From contig WJXW01000012.1 in NCBI GenBank assembly GCA_015832175.1, forward strand, positions 1,322,001 to 1,386,000: 64,000 nt of DNA. Direction: 5' to 3'. Positions 24,512 through 36,705 of this stretch are shown piece by piece. Source of the DNA: Paraphaeosphaeria minitans (Eukaryota > Ascomycota > Dothideomycetes > Pleosporales > Didymosphaeriaceae). The translations under genes and the position numbers were made by a program. Numbering within the stretch: the stretch's first letter is position 1; every line of letters begins with the position of its first letter. The notes under the pieces are model-generated. The model was given only the letters and a program-made list of their open reading frames with translations. It did not search any database and was not told the DNA's origin.

Positions 24512-24989
24512 AGAATACTCTAGAATCTCTACTATATGTATATAAGGAGAGTTACCTTCTACGTGTACTCTCTATCCTAGATAGCAATTCTAAGCCTATA
24601 CCTAAGGTTTTATTGCTCTATTTAACTACGTTCGATCTACCCTCTATTACTCTAGTCTCTACTATTCTAGGTAACTAGTACTAGGGGAGAGAAGGTACTA
24701 GAAGGTCTAGAAGGTTACCCTTTATCCTCTAGCCTATACCTCCTCTTTACAGAATACTCTAGAATCTCTACTATATGTATATAAGGAGAGTTACCTTCTA
24801 CGTGTACTCTCTATCCTAAATAGCAATTCTAAGCCTATACCTAAGGTTTTATTGCTCTATTTAACTACGTTCAATCTACCCTCTATTATCCTAGTCTCTA
24901 CTATTCTAGGTAACTAGTACTAGGGGAGAGAAGGTACTAGAAGGTCTAGAAGGTTACCCTTTATCCTCTAGCCTCTACCTCCTCTTTAT
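24512..24989. repeat. 239-bp perfect-period tandem duplication
   Basis: Two adjacent copies, 24512-24750 and 24751-24989, start AGAATACTCTAGAATCTC and end CCTCTTTA. Only a handful of differences were seen, mostly transitions (for example CTAGATAGC against CTAAATAGC). Each copy includes a TATATAAGG sequence like a TATA box. They could be a duplicated LTR promoter segment; that role is inferred. Confidence 0.75.
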
Positions 24990-25868
24990 AAATAGAACCT
25001 AGGGTAATACCTTATATATCTAGGCTATAGATAAAGTAAGCCAGTTTATATAGAAAATTATAGTTTATACACTAATTAGCCCTTACCCTTACTAAAAAGA
25101 TTAGTAACAGAAAGTAAAAGGTTTTTACAATAATATATACTACTTAATAATATACTCCTTAGTAGACTTAGAAGAGTACAAAAAGAGGTCTGCCTTTATA
25201 TTACTAGTAGGGCCACGCTTATTCAGATTATTACTACCCTTTTTACTACTAGCACTAGAAGTAGCTATTCTACCTAGAGTATAGTTAACTATAGCTATAA
25301 CTATAGTAGAGTTGTTAAATAGGTATTAGAAGGACTAAAAGAGAGAAAGGAGAGTGGAAAAGAGAGGAAGAAGTATAGAGGTAAAGGTTAGAAGAAGGAT
25401 AGAATAGAAGAAATCCTAGGGTTATTTACCCTAAGGATTAAGCGTAGGACACTTAAATAGCTTAATAAAAGCGTTTATAAAGAAATATTACTATAATATT
25501 ACTATCTAATATACTAAAAGGCCTATAAATAGTTTTAATTATAGGGACATAAGCAGTAAGAGAGCGATAGGCTAGTAGTTAGAATAATTAGGCATAGTTA
25601 GTTAGCTAGAGGCTAAGATAAAATTATAGGCCTAAAATTAAACTAACGCTGCGTTTTTACCTAATATATAAAGAAGTTAATAAATAATTTTAATTATAGG
25701 GACATAAGTAGTAGATAGGCGATAGGTTAGTAGATAGAATAATTAGGTAAGGGTGGCTAGCTAAGGATTAAGGAAATTATAGGTCTAGGAGGTAACTACT
25801 AATAAGGTGTTAAAGGGGTAGTAAGGTAGTAGGCTTAAGGAACTAAGCCTAGAAGAGAGGGGGAAAAA
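24990..25868. other. unassigned AT-rich sequence left of element E
   Basis: No gene or known transposon domain is recognised. The stretch 25330-25430 is purine-rich on the plus strand. A loose direct repeat is seen, with AATTTTAATTATAGGGACATAAG-like segments near 25532 and 25684, about 150 bp apart. Confidence 0.4.
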
Positions 25869-26278
25869 TATTACGAACCAGATAGTAATGTAGGAGTTAG
25901 GCGCTTATAAAGGTATAATAAAGCGACAACAGGGTTATAGACGTAACAACAAGATACTAAGAGGCTTAGATTAGATTACGTCATGCACTTAGCTACTTAG
26001 GAGCCCTAAGTAGCTAAGTAGGTTACGTAATATGCTTAGTTACTTAGGAGCACTAAGCAGTAGAGCAGCCTTAGTATATAGGAACGTAAGGATAGACCTC
26101 TATACTTGTGTTTAATCTATTTATTAATCTATCGCTTAGATTCTAGTAGACTAGATTGTTAACTTATTACACTTTACAAGATACTATTATATTAATAAGA
26201 CTTTCTACCTTCTATAAGTACTCCTGCCTAAGAACTAACTTTAACCCTTTAGGACTAGCTACGCTCTTAGATTTAATA
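25869..26278 (+). repeat. 5' LTR of element E (type 2)
   Basis: This 410-bp LTR runs from TATTACGAACC to TTAGATTTAATA and has the same length as its partner. It carries the CTTAGYTACTTAGGAGC repeats of type 2 U3. I could not identify a standard tRNA primer site in the bases that follow (CCTTAAACACTC). Confidence 0.87.
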
Positions 26279-29200
26279 CCTTAAACACTCTTAATATAAG
26301 TACTTTATAAACTCCTACCTCTTCTATAGCTTTAGGTGCCGCTAAGATTACTTCTATAAAGGATAGCAGTAAGGCACATAAACCTAATCTCTACTTTAGT
26401 AAACAATCTTAAACTAACGTCTAGATTCTCTAGTTAGACCTCTACTTCTTTAACTTAAATAAACCCCTTAAAGACAAGAAAAAGGTTATCTTTGTAGTAA
26501 TATATATACGAGGAGATATAGGATTATAAATCTATTCCTACCTTAAAAAGTACCTAGAAATAGACCACAATAACGATAACAGTAATTACGCAGACAAACA
26601 CGCTAATATAGTTAATATTATTAATAATTATAATAATTTTAAGAAATGCCTTAAATAACTCCTTAGAATTACTAATAAAAACTCTATTATAAAAGTAAAA
26701 ATTTAGACTATAACTTAGAAATAATTAGTAGCTAAGTATACAGCTAAGTTTTACAGATACGCTATGTAGCTTAACTAGGACAATAAATCCCTTTAGGATA
26801 TATATAAATAAGGACTTAAATAGAAACTATATAAGAAACTCTTATGTAGTAGTGCGTGAATTACTAACCTTAAAGAACTATATAAAGAAACTATTAGAAT
26901 TAATAGAGAATAGTTCTTACTATAATAAGAGCTCTACTAAAACCCTAGGGTAATAAGCTTTAAATAACTAGCAAAAGTGGTTTATAAGAACTTTGTTAGA
27001 ATTGTCTAAAAGCAATAGCTAAGGAACTACTAGAGATACGAACTAATAGAAGATATCTAGTTTAACTATATAGGTAAAGGAAAAAGAGGAAGAATAGGCC
27101 CTAAGCAGCCTAATAAACGCGTCTCTAATAGAAGTTAATAACTAATAACTAAAACCTATAAATACTTTATATATAGTAAACTAGGCTATATAGCTAGGAA
27201 CTATAGATTAAAGAACAAAGTCTATTAAACTAAGTTAAATATACTAACTATTAAGGACTAAGAACCTAATAAAGAATAGAAAGTTATTATAATACTATTT
27301 AGTTACTAACGCATTATACTAGAGTAAAGTAAGTAATTAGATTTACTTAACTTATAACTATATAAAGATCTAGAAGACGACTCTAACGTATACTACGATG
27401 TAGAAGATATAGAAGAGATACTAAGATCTTCTACTCTTTACCTATAAAATAGGCAGGAAGAAGATAACCTTATGTTACTTAAGTATAAACTAAATATTTA
27501 AAACTACATAGAACCCTACTAGGCACTAAAAGGAATATAACCCTATAAAAATAAGAAGTTAGACTATATACTAAAGTACTACCTAGACTACTAAAATCCT
27601 ACACACTAATTCTGTATATGGACGCATTGCGAAGAACCAACATATATATAACACAAGATAGAGAAAAAAGAGAATAAGAAATAACCTAGAAGGAAACTAC
27701 GCTATAGATAGATATAAATAGACTACCTTATTACAGCCTATAATAAACACCTCTAAAATAAGTAATAAGTAAAATACTTTCCTTACCTTACGCTAAAAGG
27801 TAATAAATACTGTAATATACTTATTAATAGAGACTATATATAACTATACTAGTACACGTGTCTAAACTAAGACTACAAATACTACTATATAGCTAAATAT
27901 TTAGACAGCTTTATAAACTATCCTACGTAAGAAGTAATAATAGAACTACTAATTTAACTAGTATATAGGAATAGTAAAGACTATAAGAGGAAAAACAGAA
28001 AAACATTCTTATAGAAAAAAGAAGAAAATAATCTATATAAGCTATATACTTAAGAATAATAATAGTAGCAGATGCTTAGAAACGCATACTAGGCACTAGA
28101 ACTTAATTATAACCTACATAAATAAATATCTTTTTTAGGCCTAAACTTAAACAAGAAAATACCTTTATTAAATTAAATACTATAGCAAGTATAGTATTAG
28201 TTAAGCTACTAGTATAGCTTAAAGGAATATAGGCTTAAGCTCTTATAGACTTAGAAGTAAGAAAGAACTTTATATTTTATTAAATAGTAAGATAAGCAGG
28301 ACTTATAATATTAGAGAAAAAAGTACTCTATATTATCTATGTCGCAAATAGATCTCTAATACCTAAGATACCTTAGATATACTAGGAGGTCACTACCACA
28401 ATAATAGTCTAAGGACATAGAGAGGAACTTACCTTAGATGTCTTACTAGGATCTAAGTATAAGTTAGTCTTAGAATTACTTTAGTTAATAATACACAACC
28501 TATAAATTAACTAGAGTATAAAGAAAATATTGTTTAAACACTGTAATTATATATTATAAGTAAAGCCTATACATTAACTAAAAATAATAGTAAATAAGGG
28601 AGTTATTAATAATATAATACTATAACAGATAGTTAAAAAATAGAAGCACACTTTAGTAGACGCTAGTAGGAACTACTAGGTTAAGAAGCGCGAGAAGAAG
28701 AATAATAGCACACCCCTTACCTTACTAAGAGAGTATAGGAAATAGATATATATATATTTATAGAAAAGGAAGGAAAAGTAAATCTACTAAAACATTAACC
28801 CTAGGATCTTATAATAGACCTAGAAGAAGGGAAGATACCACCCTTTAGACCACTATATAGTAAGATAGGAGACAAACTCCTTAAAGAACGTAATTTTATT
28901 AAGATAAATCTTAAGAAAGGATATATATAACTATTAAAATTACTAGTAGGAAGTCCTTTTATGTTTATTAAGAAAAAGGATGGATTAGATAAACTATGCG
29001 TTAACTACTAATAACTTAATAATATAATAATAAAGAACTAATATCTACTACTAAACATTATAGAGCTACGAGATTAACTATCTTAAGCTAAGATATTTAT
29101 AATAATAGATCTAAGAGACGGTTACTATCTTATATAAATTAAGAAAAGTAAAGAATAGAAAACAGCGTTTTAATTACACTATAGACTATTTAAATATAAA

Positions 29201-31529
29201 GTTATGCCTTCTAGACCTATAAACGCACTAGCAGCTTTTATAGCACGTATTAATAATATACTCTATAAACATCTAGACATATTTATTATCGCGTATATAA
29301 ATAATATCCTCGTCTTTTCTAAAAACAAATCAGACCACACTAAGCATGTATAGACAGTACTAGAAGCACTAGACAAAGTATACCTTTATATTAAACTTAA
29401 GAAATGTAAGTTTAACGTTAAATAACTTAAATTCCTAGGACACATTATTACTATAAAAGGAATTAAGATAGTACTAAGTAAAGTTAAATATATTAAGAAC
29501 TAGCTAATACTAAAGATAGCTAAGAACATCTAAGAATTCTTAGAATTCTATAGATTTAACTAATAATTTATCTAAGATTACGCAAAGGTCATAATACCTT
29601 TAATAAATTTTATAAAGAAGGATGTACCCTTTAAATAGATAAATAAGTATAGAATGTTATTTTAACTACTTAAGATAGTATATATTATAGAACCTATCCT
29701 TATTTATTTTAAAAGTAATAAACTACTACGCTTTAAAACAAACGCTAGCAATCTTACGCTAGGCGCCTACGCTAAATAAGAACGTAATAGTAAATAGCAC
29801 CTAATTACCTATTACTTATGCAAATTTAATAACGCCGAAATATAATATAACATATATAATAAAGAACTCTACGCTATTATTAAAGCCTTAAAGCACTAGA
29901 GGATTTACGCGCTTAGTTACTTAACGCTAGAAATCTATATAAATTATAAGAACCTTTTAAGGTTTATAACAACAAAAGAACTTACGCTATAATAACAAAA
30001 ATAGTTGTAGACCACTAGGTAGTATAAGTTTAAAATTATCTATATAGCTAGAAAAGAAAATAGTAAAATAGACGCTCTTAGCTAATAAAGTAATCTAGTA
30101 GAAGAAAAGGCAAAAACCTTTTCTGCAATCCTTTACAAAGCCAAAAATAGATCTCTAGAACTAATAGTAGAACTAAATTAACTTTTAGTAATTAACTAAG
30201 AAGTTCTAGAACATTTACAGACTAAGATTATCCAATAATACTATAATAACCCTATATACAGACACCTAGGTATTACAAAAACAATAGAACTTATCTAAAG
30301 GAATTACACCTTTAAAGGAATTAAGGATACTATAATAACTTATATCTATAAATATATAGAATACTAGAGAAATAAATATAATATATATCTTAAATATAGA
30401 GAGATGTAAGTAATTAGAATACCAACAGCACTATAGGAAGATATCGCTATAGATTTTATTATAAGAATTCTAAACTCTAAGGATCTAACAATAGGAATTA
30501 AATATAACAGTATACTAGTAATAGTTTATTAACTAACTAAGTATATTAAGCTTATTCTATGCCTTAAAAGAATAATAGCAAAGGAACTCGCTTTTCTTAT
30601 TCTAGACTAACTAATTAGATATTATAGAATCCTAAAAATAATTATTAGTAACAGAGATAAGCTCTTTACGTTAAATTATTAAACAACGCTTATAGCCCTA
30701 CTTAGAACAAAATAAAAGCTATTAACAGCTTACCATCTATAAATAGACAAATAGACAGAACGTACGAACTAAACTATAGAAACGTACCTACGCATCTACT
30801 ATAATAGTTAAAAGAATAACTAGGTTTTATTACTACTTATAGCATAGTTAGCCTATAATAACAAAGTATTAGTAGTATTAGGATATACACTATTCTATAC
30901 AAACCATAGAAAACACCTACATCTCTTTAATTAATAATTTCCTACGACAATTAAAGCAAAAGAAGCTATAGATATAGTAGAAAATATAAAAAAAATACAC
31001 TAATAACTCTAAGAGAATCTTAAGAAAGCTTAGTAGTAATTAATTTTATACTAAAACTAAAAATAAAAAATAGTATCTTAGCTAAGGAAAGGGGATAAAG
31101 TATATCTACTTACAAAGAACCTTTAAACTTAGAAAAAAAAACGTAAGAAACTAAATTATATTAAAGTTAGACTATTTTATATTTCTAAGCAAATATTACT
31201 AGTAAACTATAAGTTAGAACTACCGCCAGATGCAAAGATATACCTAGTATTCTATATATTACTACTAGAACTAGCAGACCCTAATACACTAGTTAGAACC
31301 GCCTTCTACTATAGAACAGAAGAAGAGAATAAATTTAAAGTTAAAAAAATTCTAAAATATAATTAGTAAGATAAGATATACCTTGTTAAATAGAAAGGTT
31401 ACCTATACAGCGAAAACACTTAGAAACTAGTAGACTACCTAGGGAACTATTAATAAAAAATTAAGAAGTTTTGTAGACGCCTAACATAATATAATGTTAT
31501 CTTTACCTAGAAAAGTAGAGTTATAGAGT

Positions 31530-32019
31530 TATCCTAGAACTCTAGAGGAAGATTATTTATTACTAACTAAATAGACGTGCTAAGCTCTGCAGGACCTATA
31601 GGCTAAGTAGGCTAAACTAGATCCTCTTCTAACTCTATTAGCGCAGCACTTTCTACTGTAATTACTTCTCTAGCACGCTTTTTATTCTACGCTAATTATT
31701 TTAATAACTACTCTTTTTTTGCACGCACTATACGTAGCGCCTTAAATATAGTATTTTATTTTTTATGCACCTCTAATATTTGCGCTTTTAACTTGTTCTT
31801 TTTAGACACTAACTATAAGAACTTATTTTAAGTAATAGCTATATTACACTTTAATCCTTATTTCTAACACTTACTACACTTTCCTAAGCTAATATAGACC
31901 TTACACATATAAGAATACGCTTTATAGAAAAAACACTTAGATACTATAATAGCACTTTAATTTTTAATAGTAAAGATAAGGTTATAATAACGCTTTATAC
32001 TATTACAATTAGTAGGCAT
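31530..32019 (-). pseudogene. antisense Cys-motif/coiled-coil ORF of element E
   Basis: This frame is opposite to pol, from an ATG at 32019 just upstream of the polypurine tract. It is closely related to the frame in element A (same MPTN start, same CxxC-x6-C region). It has the best preserved C-terminal part, reading ITVESAALIELEEDLV, then GPAELSTSI and NNLPLEF with only TAG/TAA interruptions. The preserved acidic end in two independent copies suggests it was once a translated protein. Confidence 0.55.
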
Positions 32020-32056
32020 AATTCTTTAGGACGAAGAATAGAAAGGGAGAGGATAA

Positions 32057-32466
32057 TATTATAAACTAGATAGTAATGTAGGAGTTAGGCGCTTATAAAG
32101 GTATAATAAAGCGATAATAGGGTTATAGACATAACAACAAGATACTAAGAGGCTTAGATTAGATTACATAATACGCTTAGCCGCTTAGGAGCCCTAAGCA
32201 GCTAAGTAGGTTACGTAATATACTTAGTTACTTAGGAGCACTAAGCAGCAAAGTAGCTTTAGTATATAGAAACGCAAGAATAGACCTCTATACTTATATT
32301 TAATCTATTTATTAATCTATCGCTTAAATTCTAGTAGACTAAATTATTAACTTATTACACTTTGTAAGATACTATTATATTAATAAGCCCTTCTACCTTC
32401 TATAAGTACTCCTGCCTAAGAACTAACCTTAACCCTTTAGGACTAGCTACTCTCTTGGATTTAACA
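32057..32466 (+). repeat. 3' LTR of element E (type 2)
   Basis: This 410-bp LTR follows the polypurine tract GGGAGAGGATAA and ends TTGGATTTAACA, with a perfect right-hand terminus. It matches 25869-26278 with mostly transition differences. Confidence 0.88.
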
Positions 32467-33110
32467 AAAAAATTAGTGTAAAGGTTAGCCTATAATAGAG
32501 AGTTAGAGAAATATAGGGCTAATTAGCTATTGTTTAAGATAGCTAATTAGGGAATAGACATAATACATATAACTAGATAAGACACAAAGGGACCTAATAG
32601 AGAAATAGAGTAGTTGGATTTATATAATAGATTTTAGATAGGATAACTTAACTTATTCTTTTATATTCCTTACTTAAGGCAAAGGCACCTCCAACACTAT
32701 ATTATATAGATAAATTTCATAAGTAGCGTTTATATGGAATGTCTTTCTATAGGTAGTAAAATTATATATTTTAGAACTACACTCCTATAGTCTATAAGAA
32801 TTAATTTAGTATTTCTTTCTTAAGGTTTTTAGTAAGCTAAGCCTTTAGATTAAATGCGTGCAGAGCTTAGTAAAACCTAACTAGAATGCCATATCTATAC
32901 TCCTACGCCTAGGCGTAACCCCAGGTAGGAAAAAGCTTATGTCTTACAGTATATGTCCCTAAGAAGTAGGTTTTTTTAAGGGAACTTTAAGATAAAGTGT
33001 ATAGAAGAATGGCACAGCTTAAGAGGATTGATATTTATAGTAGCCTATAGCTTACTATGGCAGGGGCGTAGTGATAATAATAATAATAATAATAATAATA
33101 AAGAGCACCA
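32467..33110. other. AT-rich to normal transition zone
   Basis: No gene is seen. The first part is AT-rich like the transposon block and contains a perfect 12-bp inverted repeat with an 8-base loop (32519-32550). An AAT microsatellite at about 33071-33102 marks the change to balanced base composition. Confidence 0.5.
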
Positions 33111-34197
33111 ACTATAGATAGACCACACGCTAGTAACGTGCATTCCACACAGGCTCGAGATAACAGAGGCATTTAGGCCCCTTAAAACCCTTTTTTAGAC
33201 CTCGGCCTCGCGATCCATAGCTCGGTGCAAGCAAGTTTTTTAGTAATGGATTGCTGCGATGGTAGAGTGTGGAGGGGAAGACGTGGTGACACATAAGCGG
33301 ACAATTTATATTGATTTGCTCATGACAAACTAACCGCAAGAAGGGCGGGACTAATGGACTGCTAATGGTGAAGTGCATCACTACAGACCAAGAGTCACCG
33401 AGGGGACTGCAAAAAAAAAAGCTCAGTGCATGCTTGAGTTTTGCGTCTAGATTAGCTAACTAAGGACGAGTGATGTAGGCCAGGGAATTAAACATAGGGC
33501 GATGGGAGCGGGGGACAACGGCACTCTAGGATAGGAAGTCGAAGAATCTGTTGGCGACATAGTAGGGCAGGCATCAGGAACCAGGGACATCTCGAAGCTG
33601 TACGATAGCGCTGCAGCAGCATCATGATTTGCCGACCTACAGTTGACTTTTTCCAGTCACCCTTCAACAACAGAGTACGAGTGACCAAGGCGCGAGGACT
33701 AGGGCAATTTTCTGTCATTTCACCGTCATGGTTCGTAACAGAGTCGCGACAATTCCTTGATCGTCATTTAGTTTCCACCCGTATTTGAGTTCCATGCCCT
33801 CAAAGATTAAAGCCAACTGAGCACATTGTGGCGCACGTATCCCTTAGTGTTGAGCAGACGATCTTGTCAAGGGTGAGGTTACGTGTGACAAGACGTTGAG
33901 CAAGCGTTTCCCGTTGTCAGTACTCATGCTGAACTCCCCAGGCACTGGAAATACTCTTGGGGAGCTGATAAGACCACGACGCGAAATCACCAGCAATCTG
34001 CATCGTGTCGGTATGCGTTCTGAGGTACTGAGACATTTTGGTGGGCAAAGAGGTAGACCGCTGCTGTCGCACTTGCATAACACAGTTGAAGAGGTCCTGT
34101 GCCGTGCAACAGGTTGGCGCGTACCCCTAGAGTACTTCGGGCTGTACTTCGTTTTTCGAGGCGGGGATTGAACTGTATCGTGCACTTTACGTGGCTC
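33111..34197. other. intergenic, no supported gene
   Basis: Base composition is normal. Overlapping short frames on both strands (for example 33844-34185 minus and 33896-34171 plus) have no recognisable domain and no clear splice structure. The right part should contain the 3' untranslated region of the kinetochore-type gene that ends at 34198. Confidence 0.4.
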
Positions 34198-35309
34198 TCA
34201 ATCATCCAGCTCCCTCCCAAAATCGATAAGTCGTAGCTTCTGCGCATCTCTCGGATGGAATTGGGCGATCTTGGCCCTCACGAGGAAGCGCGAGGCAGCA
34301 GAGTCCCTCTCCAGCTGGTGGTAGGCCCTGCCGCCGCCTGACCCAATCAACGTACTGAATAATATCCCAATAAGCTCACGCATCTCGGCGTCGGCCGCTT
34401 CGGCTTCAGTCAAGGGATCTTCTTCCTCTTCAATGTCAGCTTTGTTGCCCCATATCCGGTCGATCCTACGCTGTCGCGTCTTCTCAGATACTGGCTTCTT
34501 CGCAGCTTTCGCCTTGCCTTTCTTTGTGAAGCCGGCCGCGAGGGTTTCGTTCTCGACGTTCAGCATATCGCCGACTACAGGACCGCCAAGCTCTTCGGCA
34601 GCAAGCATAGCGGAGAGATAGTTGTCGACGAAGTCATTGAGGGCATCTCCCAAGCGCTGCGCCTCGTCGTCGTAGCCTTTCTTCTGGGCACGTTTCGCAG
34701 CGATGAGCTCTTTTGCAAGCTGCGCAGGCGCCTTCCGCGAACGATGTTCGATCTGGGCTTCCAGTCTCACCGTCCGGTCACGCAAAGCTTTCTGCATCAA
34801 GTTCGCGTCATGCAGGTGGGCTTCTTCGTTTCTGAGCAGAGCTGCAGCAGATGCAATGTGCGCCTCAGTGCTAGTGATGGCTTGCTTAGTGCCGTGGACG
34901 TTCTGTTGAAGTGTACGTGCTGCTATCAAAGCGGGCAGCAGCGAATCTCTTGACGGCAGGAAGGGCGCAGTCAGGGTGAGATTGGTATATGCTTCCTTCA
35001 CTGCGCGCAGCTGTTTCAGTTTCTCACGTGGGTCGTCAGACGCGTAGGCTGCCTGCTGGACGGTGAGTTGCGAAGAGCGGCGTAGCTTTTGCGCATCAGC
35101 AATCTCGCATTCTTGGCTTGGTAGAGCCGTCTCACCTGCTCCAGAGCGGCTTGCTGCTCGTTGACGCGTGCCTGCAGCTCCCGCACCGTCTGTTCGAGAC
35201 GCGCCTCGGTGCCAGACGCGTCAACATCCATAGCACCAGACTGCAGGTCGCGCGTCTCTGCGGTAGACTTGCGTATGCGGTCAATGACCTGGGCGAGTGG
35301 CAGCGCCAT
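34198..35309 (-). CDS. probable kinetochore subunit CENP-K/Sim4-like
   Basis: Two exons, 35309-35136 and 35085-34198, are joined across a 50-nt phase-0 intron (GTGAGA...CTGAT...AAG), giving 353 residues starting MALPLAQVIDR. Residues 32-75 (TEARLEQTVRELQARVNEQ and on) and about 110-185 look like coiled coil. The middle holds the segment DDPREKLKQLRAVK leading to TAPFLPSRDSLLPAL, and the protein ends LRLIDFGRELDD. This layout recalls the fungal CENP-K/Sim4 family of the inner kinetochore (CCAN), which helps tie CENP-A chromatin to the outer kinetochore. The assignment rests on memory of the family pattern, not on a catalytic motif. Alternative: another coiled-coil nuclear protein. The intron acceptor AAG is slightly unusual. 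Upstream ATG at 35462 is in frame but would add low-complexity sequence encoded by a tandem repeat, so 35309 was preferred. Confidence 0.6.
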
Positions 35310-35340
35310 GTTGCGGAGAGGAGCGAGGGTAGGGCAGAGT

Positions 35341-35390
35341 GCGTGTTGCTGCGTGTTGCTGCGTGTTGCTAAGTGTTGCTGAGTGTTGCT
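35341..35390. repeat. five tandem 10-bp units
   Basis: Five exact-phase units based on GCGTGTTGCT (the last two are AAGTGTTGCT and GAGTGTTGCT). They lie 32 bp upstream of the chosen start of the CENP-K-like gene, in its leader or core promoter. Confidence 0.85.
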
Positions 35391-36705
35391 GCCGCGAAAG
35401 GAAGTCGCGACCGGGTGAGTCGTGCAGCGGGCTGGCTGTAGGTAGGTACGGTAGCTAGGCACCTATGCGGCCTTGCCACGGCAGCGTGCTCGGCCGCAAG
35501 CCAGCAGAGCACAGGATTGGCAGTGCGATCAGCGGTTGGTGATGCAGCGACGGGTGGTAGTAGTCTACCTATACACACATAAAGTGTGCGTAGTCTACAG
35601 GTCAACCTGACCGTCTGACCTGACTTTATGGGATTGAGATATTCCGAGAGAGGCCGCAGCCGCCAAAAAAGGCCCGTCACATGATGCATGGGAGGCCGAG
35701 GCAGGGGCCTACCGAGGGGCTAGGCCCGCAATGGGCTAGCAGCTGGCGCCTCCGCTTCGCTTTTGGCTGGGACGGCAGCGACGACGCTTCTTCCCATTGC
35801 GCAAGTGATGAGAAGAAATCAGATAGACTTCCTGGGTAGTTGATCATCGATCGACTAAAGTGGGAGATCTGTCTACAAGCAACCGCCATAAAAACCCGTC
35901 ACATGACGCTTGGGACTTGATCATCCGTCGACCAAAAGTGGGAGATCTGTCTACAAGCAACCCGCCATAAAAACCCGTCACATGACGCTTGGGTCTGCCG
36001 CGGCGCTAGGTCCGCAATGGGGCTAGCAGCTGGCGCCTCCGCTTCGCCCTTGGCTGGGACGGCAGCGACGACTCTTATTACTTTTCATTGCGCTCCACCT
36101 GCTCTCCCCTTGACCCCTCCCCGTTCGCGCTTGCCTTCGCTTCCTTCCCCTTATCTGCCAGTTCCTGCATCGAGCATTGCGCAACCCGCAGACGCAGACG
36201 TAGAACGCACACGCACCCTCACATCTGAGACGCCGGCTACTTGTCTCCCAGGAAGGTTTGACGAGCGACCTTCTCTTTACGTGGGCCAATTTCTTCTCAC
36301 CACCGACGCACGTCCCAAGCAAGCTACACCTCTCCCTTCGACGCCTCGCTGCACTGCACAAGCTCCCGCGGCACACCTCTCATCGAGACGCTGCTCTGCA
36401 CAAGCTCCCGCGGTACCTCTCATCGAGACGCTGCTCTCTCTCTCACCCGACCTCTCTCCGTCCGCTCCAGCACGCTCCAGCACGCTTCCCAGCCTAGCCC
36501 AGCTTCCGACGACCCCCGTCGCAGTCCCATCCCTCGCCAGCTCCAGCACCAGCACCAGCACCAGCACCAGCACGGTTTCCGTAGCAGCCCCCGCTGTACA
36601 TAACGTGGCTAAGAATCGAATCAATTCAATCATACCAATTCCAGCTTCGCTTGAGCTCGTGAAGAATTTCAAAGAGTAGCTGGCTGCAGCAACCCTCCAG
36701 AAAAC
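35391..36705. promoter_or_regulatory. divergent promoter between CENP-K-like and KH genes
   Basis: The stretch contains the direct repeats at 35665-36075, a long pyrimidine-rich tract (about 36080-36500) typical of fungal core promoters, a twofold ~42-bp repeat (TGCACAAGCTCCCGCGG... at about 36354 and 36397), and a CCAGCA hexamer run (36543-36573). An open frame at 36017-36679 covers much of it, but it is low-complexity and ends just before the KH gene start, so it is more likely leader sequence. Confidence 0.5.
35665..36075. repeat. duplicated promoter-type segments
   Basis: Two kinds of direct repeat overlap here. A ~60-bp segment beginning CCGCAATGGGCTAGCAGC occurs at about 35727-35787 and again at 36012-36072 with two or three differences. 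Between them a ~73-bp unit (TGATCATC...ACATGACGCTTGGG) is present twice, at about 35840-35911 and 35919-35991. A shorter related stretch, CCCGTCACATGATGCATGGG, is at about 35674-35693. The region lies between two divergent genes, so these may be duplicated regulatory blocks; CACATGA and TGATCA occur in each. Confidence 0.75.

Larger units (their letters stand above)
25869..32466 (+). mobile_element. Gypsy element E, full length (6598 bp), TSD AAAAA
   Basis: This is a complete plus-strand Gypsy element between 410-bp LTRs (25869-26278 and 32057-32466), flanked by AAAAA (25864-25868 and 32467-32471). Gag covers about 26330-27600. Its zinc knuckle (about 27150-27205) has two Cys and the His replaced by Tyr, the signature of C-to-T change. 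Protease lies at about 28170-28330, reverse transcriptase about 28830-29590 (box Y-I-N-N), RNase H about 29740-30080, integrase about 30170-31010, chromodomain about 31310-31470, and polypurine tract ending at 32056. All frames are broken by TAA/TAG. This is the rightmost transposon before the gene-rich DNA. Confidence 0.92.

Noticed and set aside
26279..26300. tRNA primer-binding site after the LTR of element E
   Set aside because: The bases do not match a tRNA 3' end that I can recognise, and RIP has altered the region.
36017..36679. 220-codon plus-strand frame upstream of the KH gene
   Set aside because: Low-complexity Pro/Ser/Thr translation of a pyrimidine-rich promoter and simple repeats; its start lies inside a duplicated promoter segment and it ends just before a well-supported gene.
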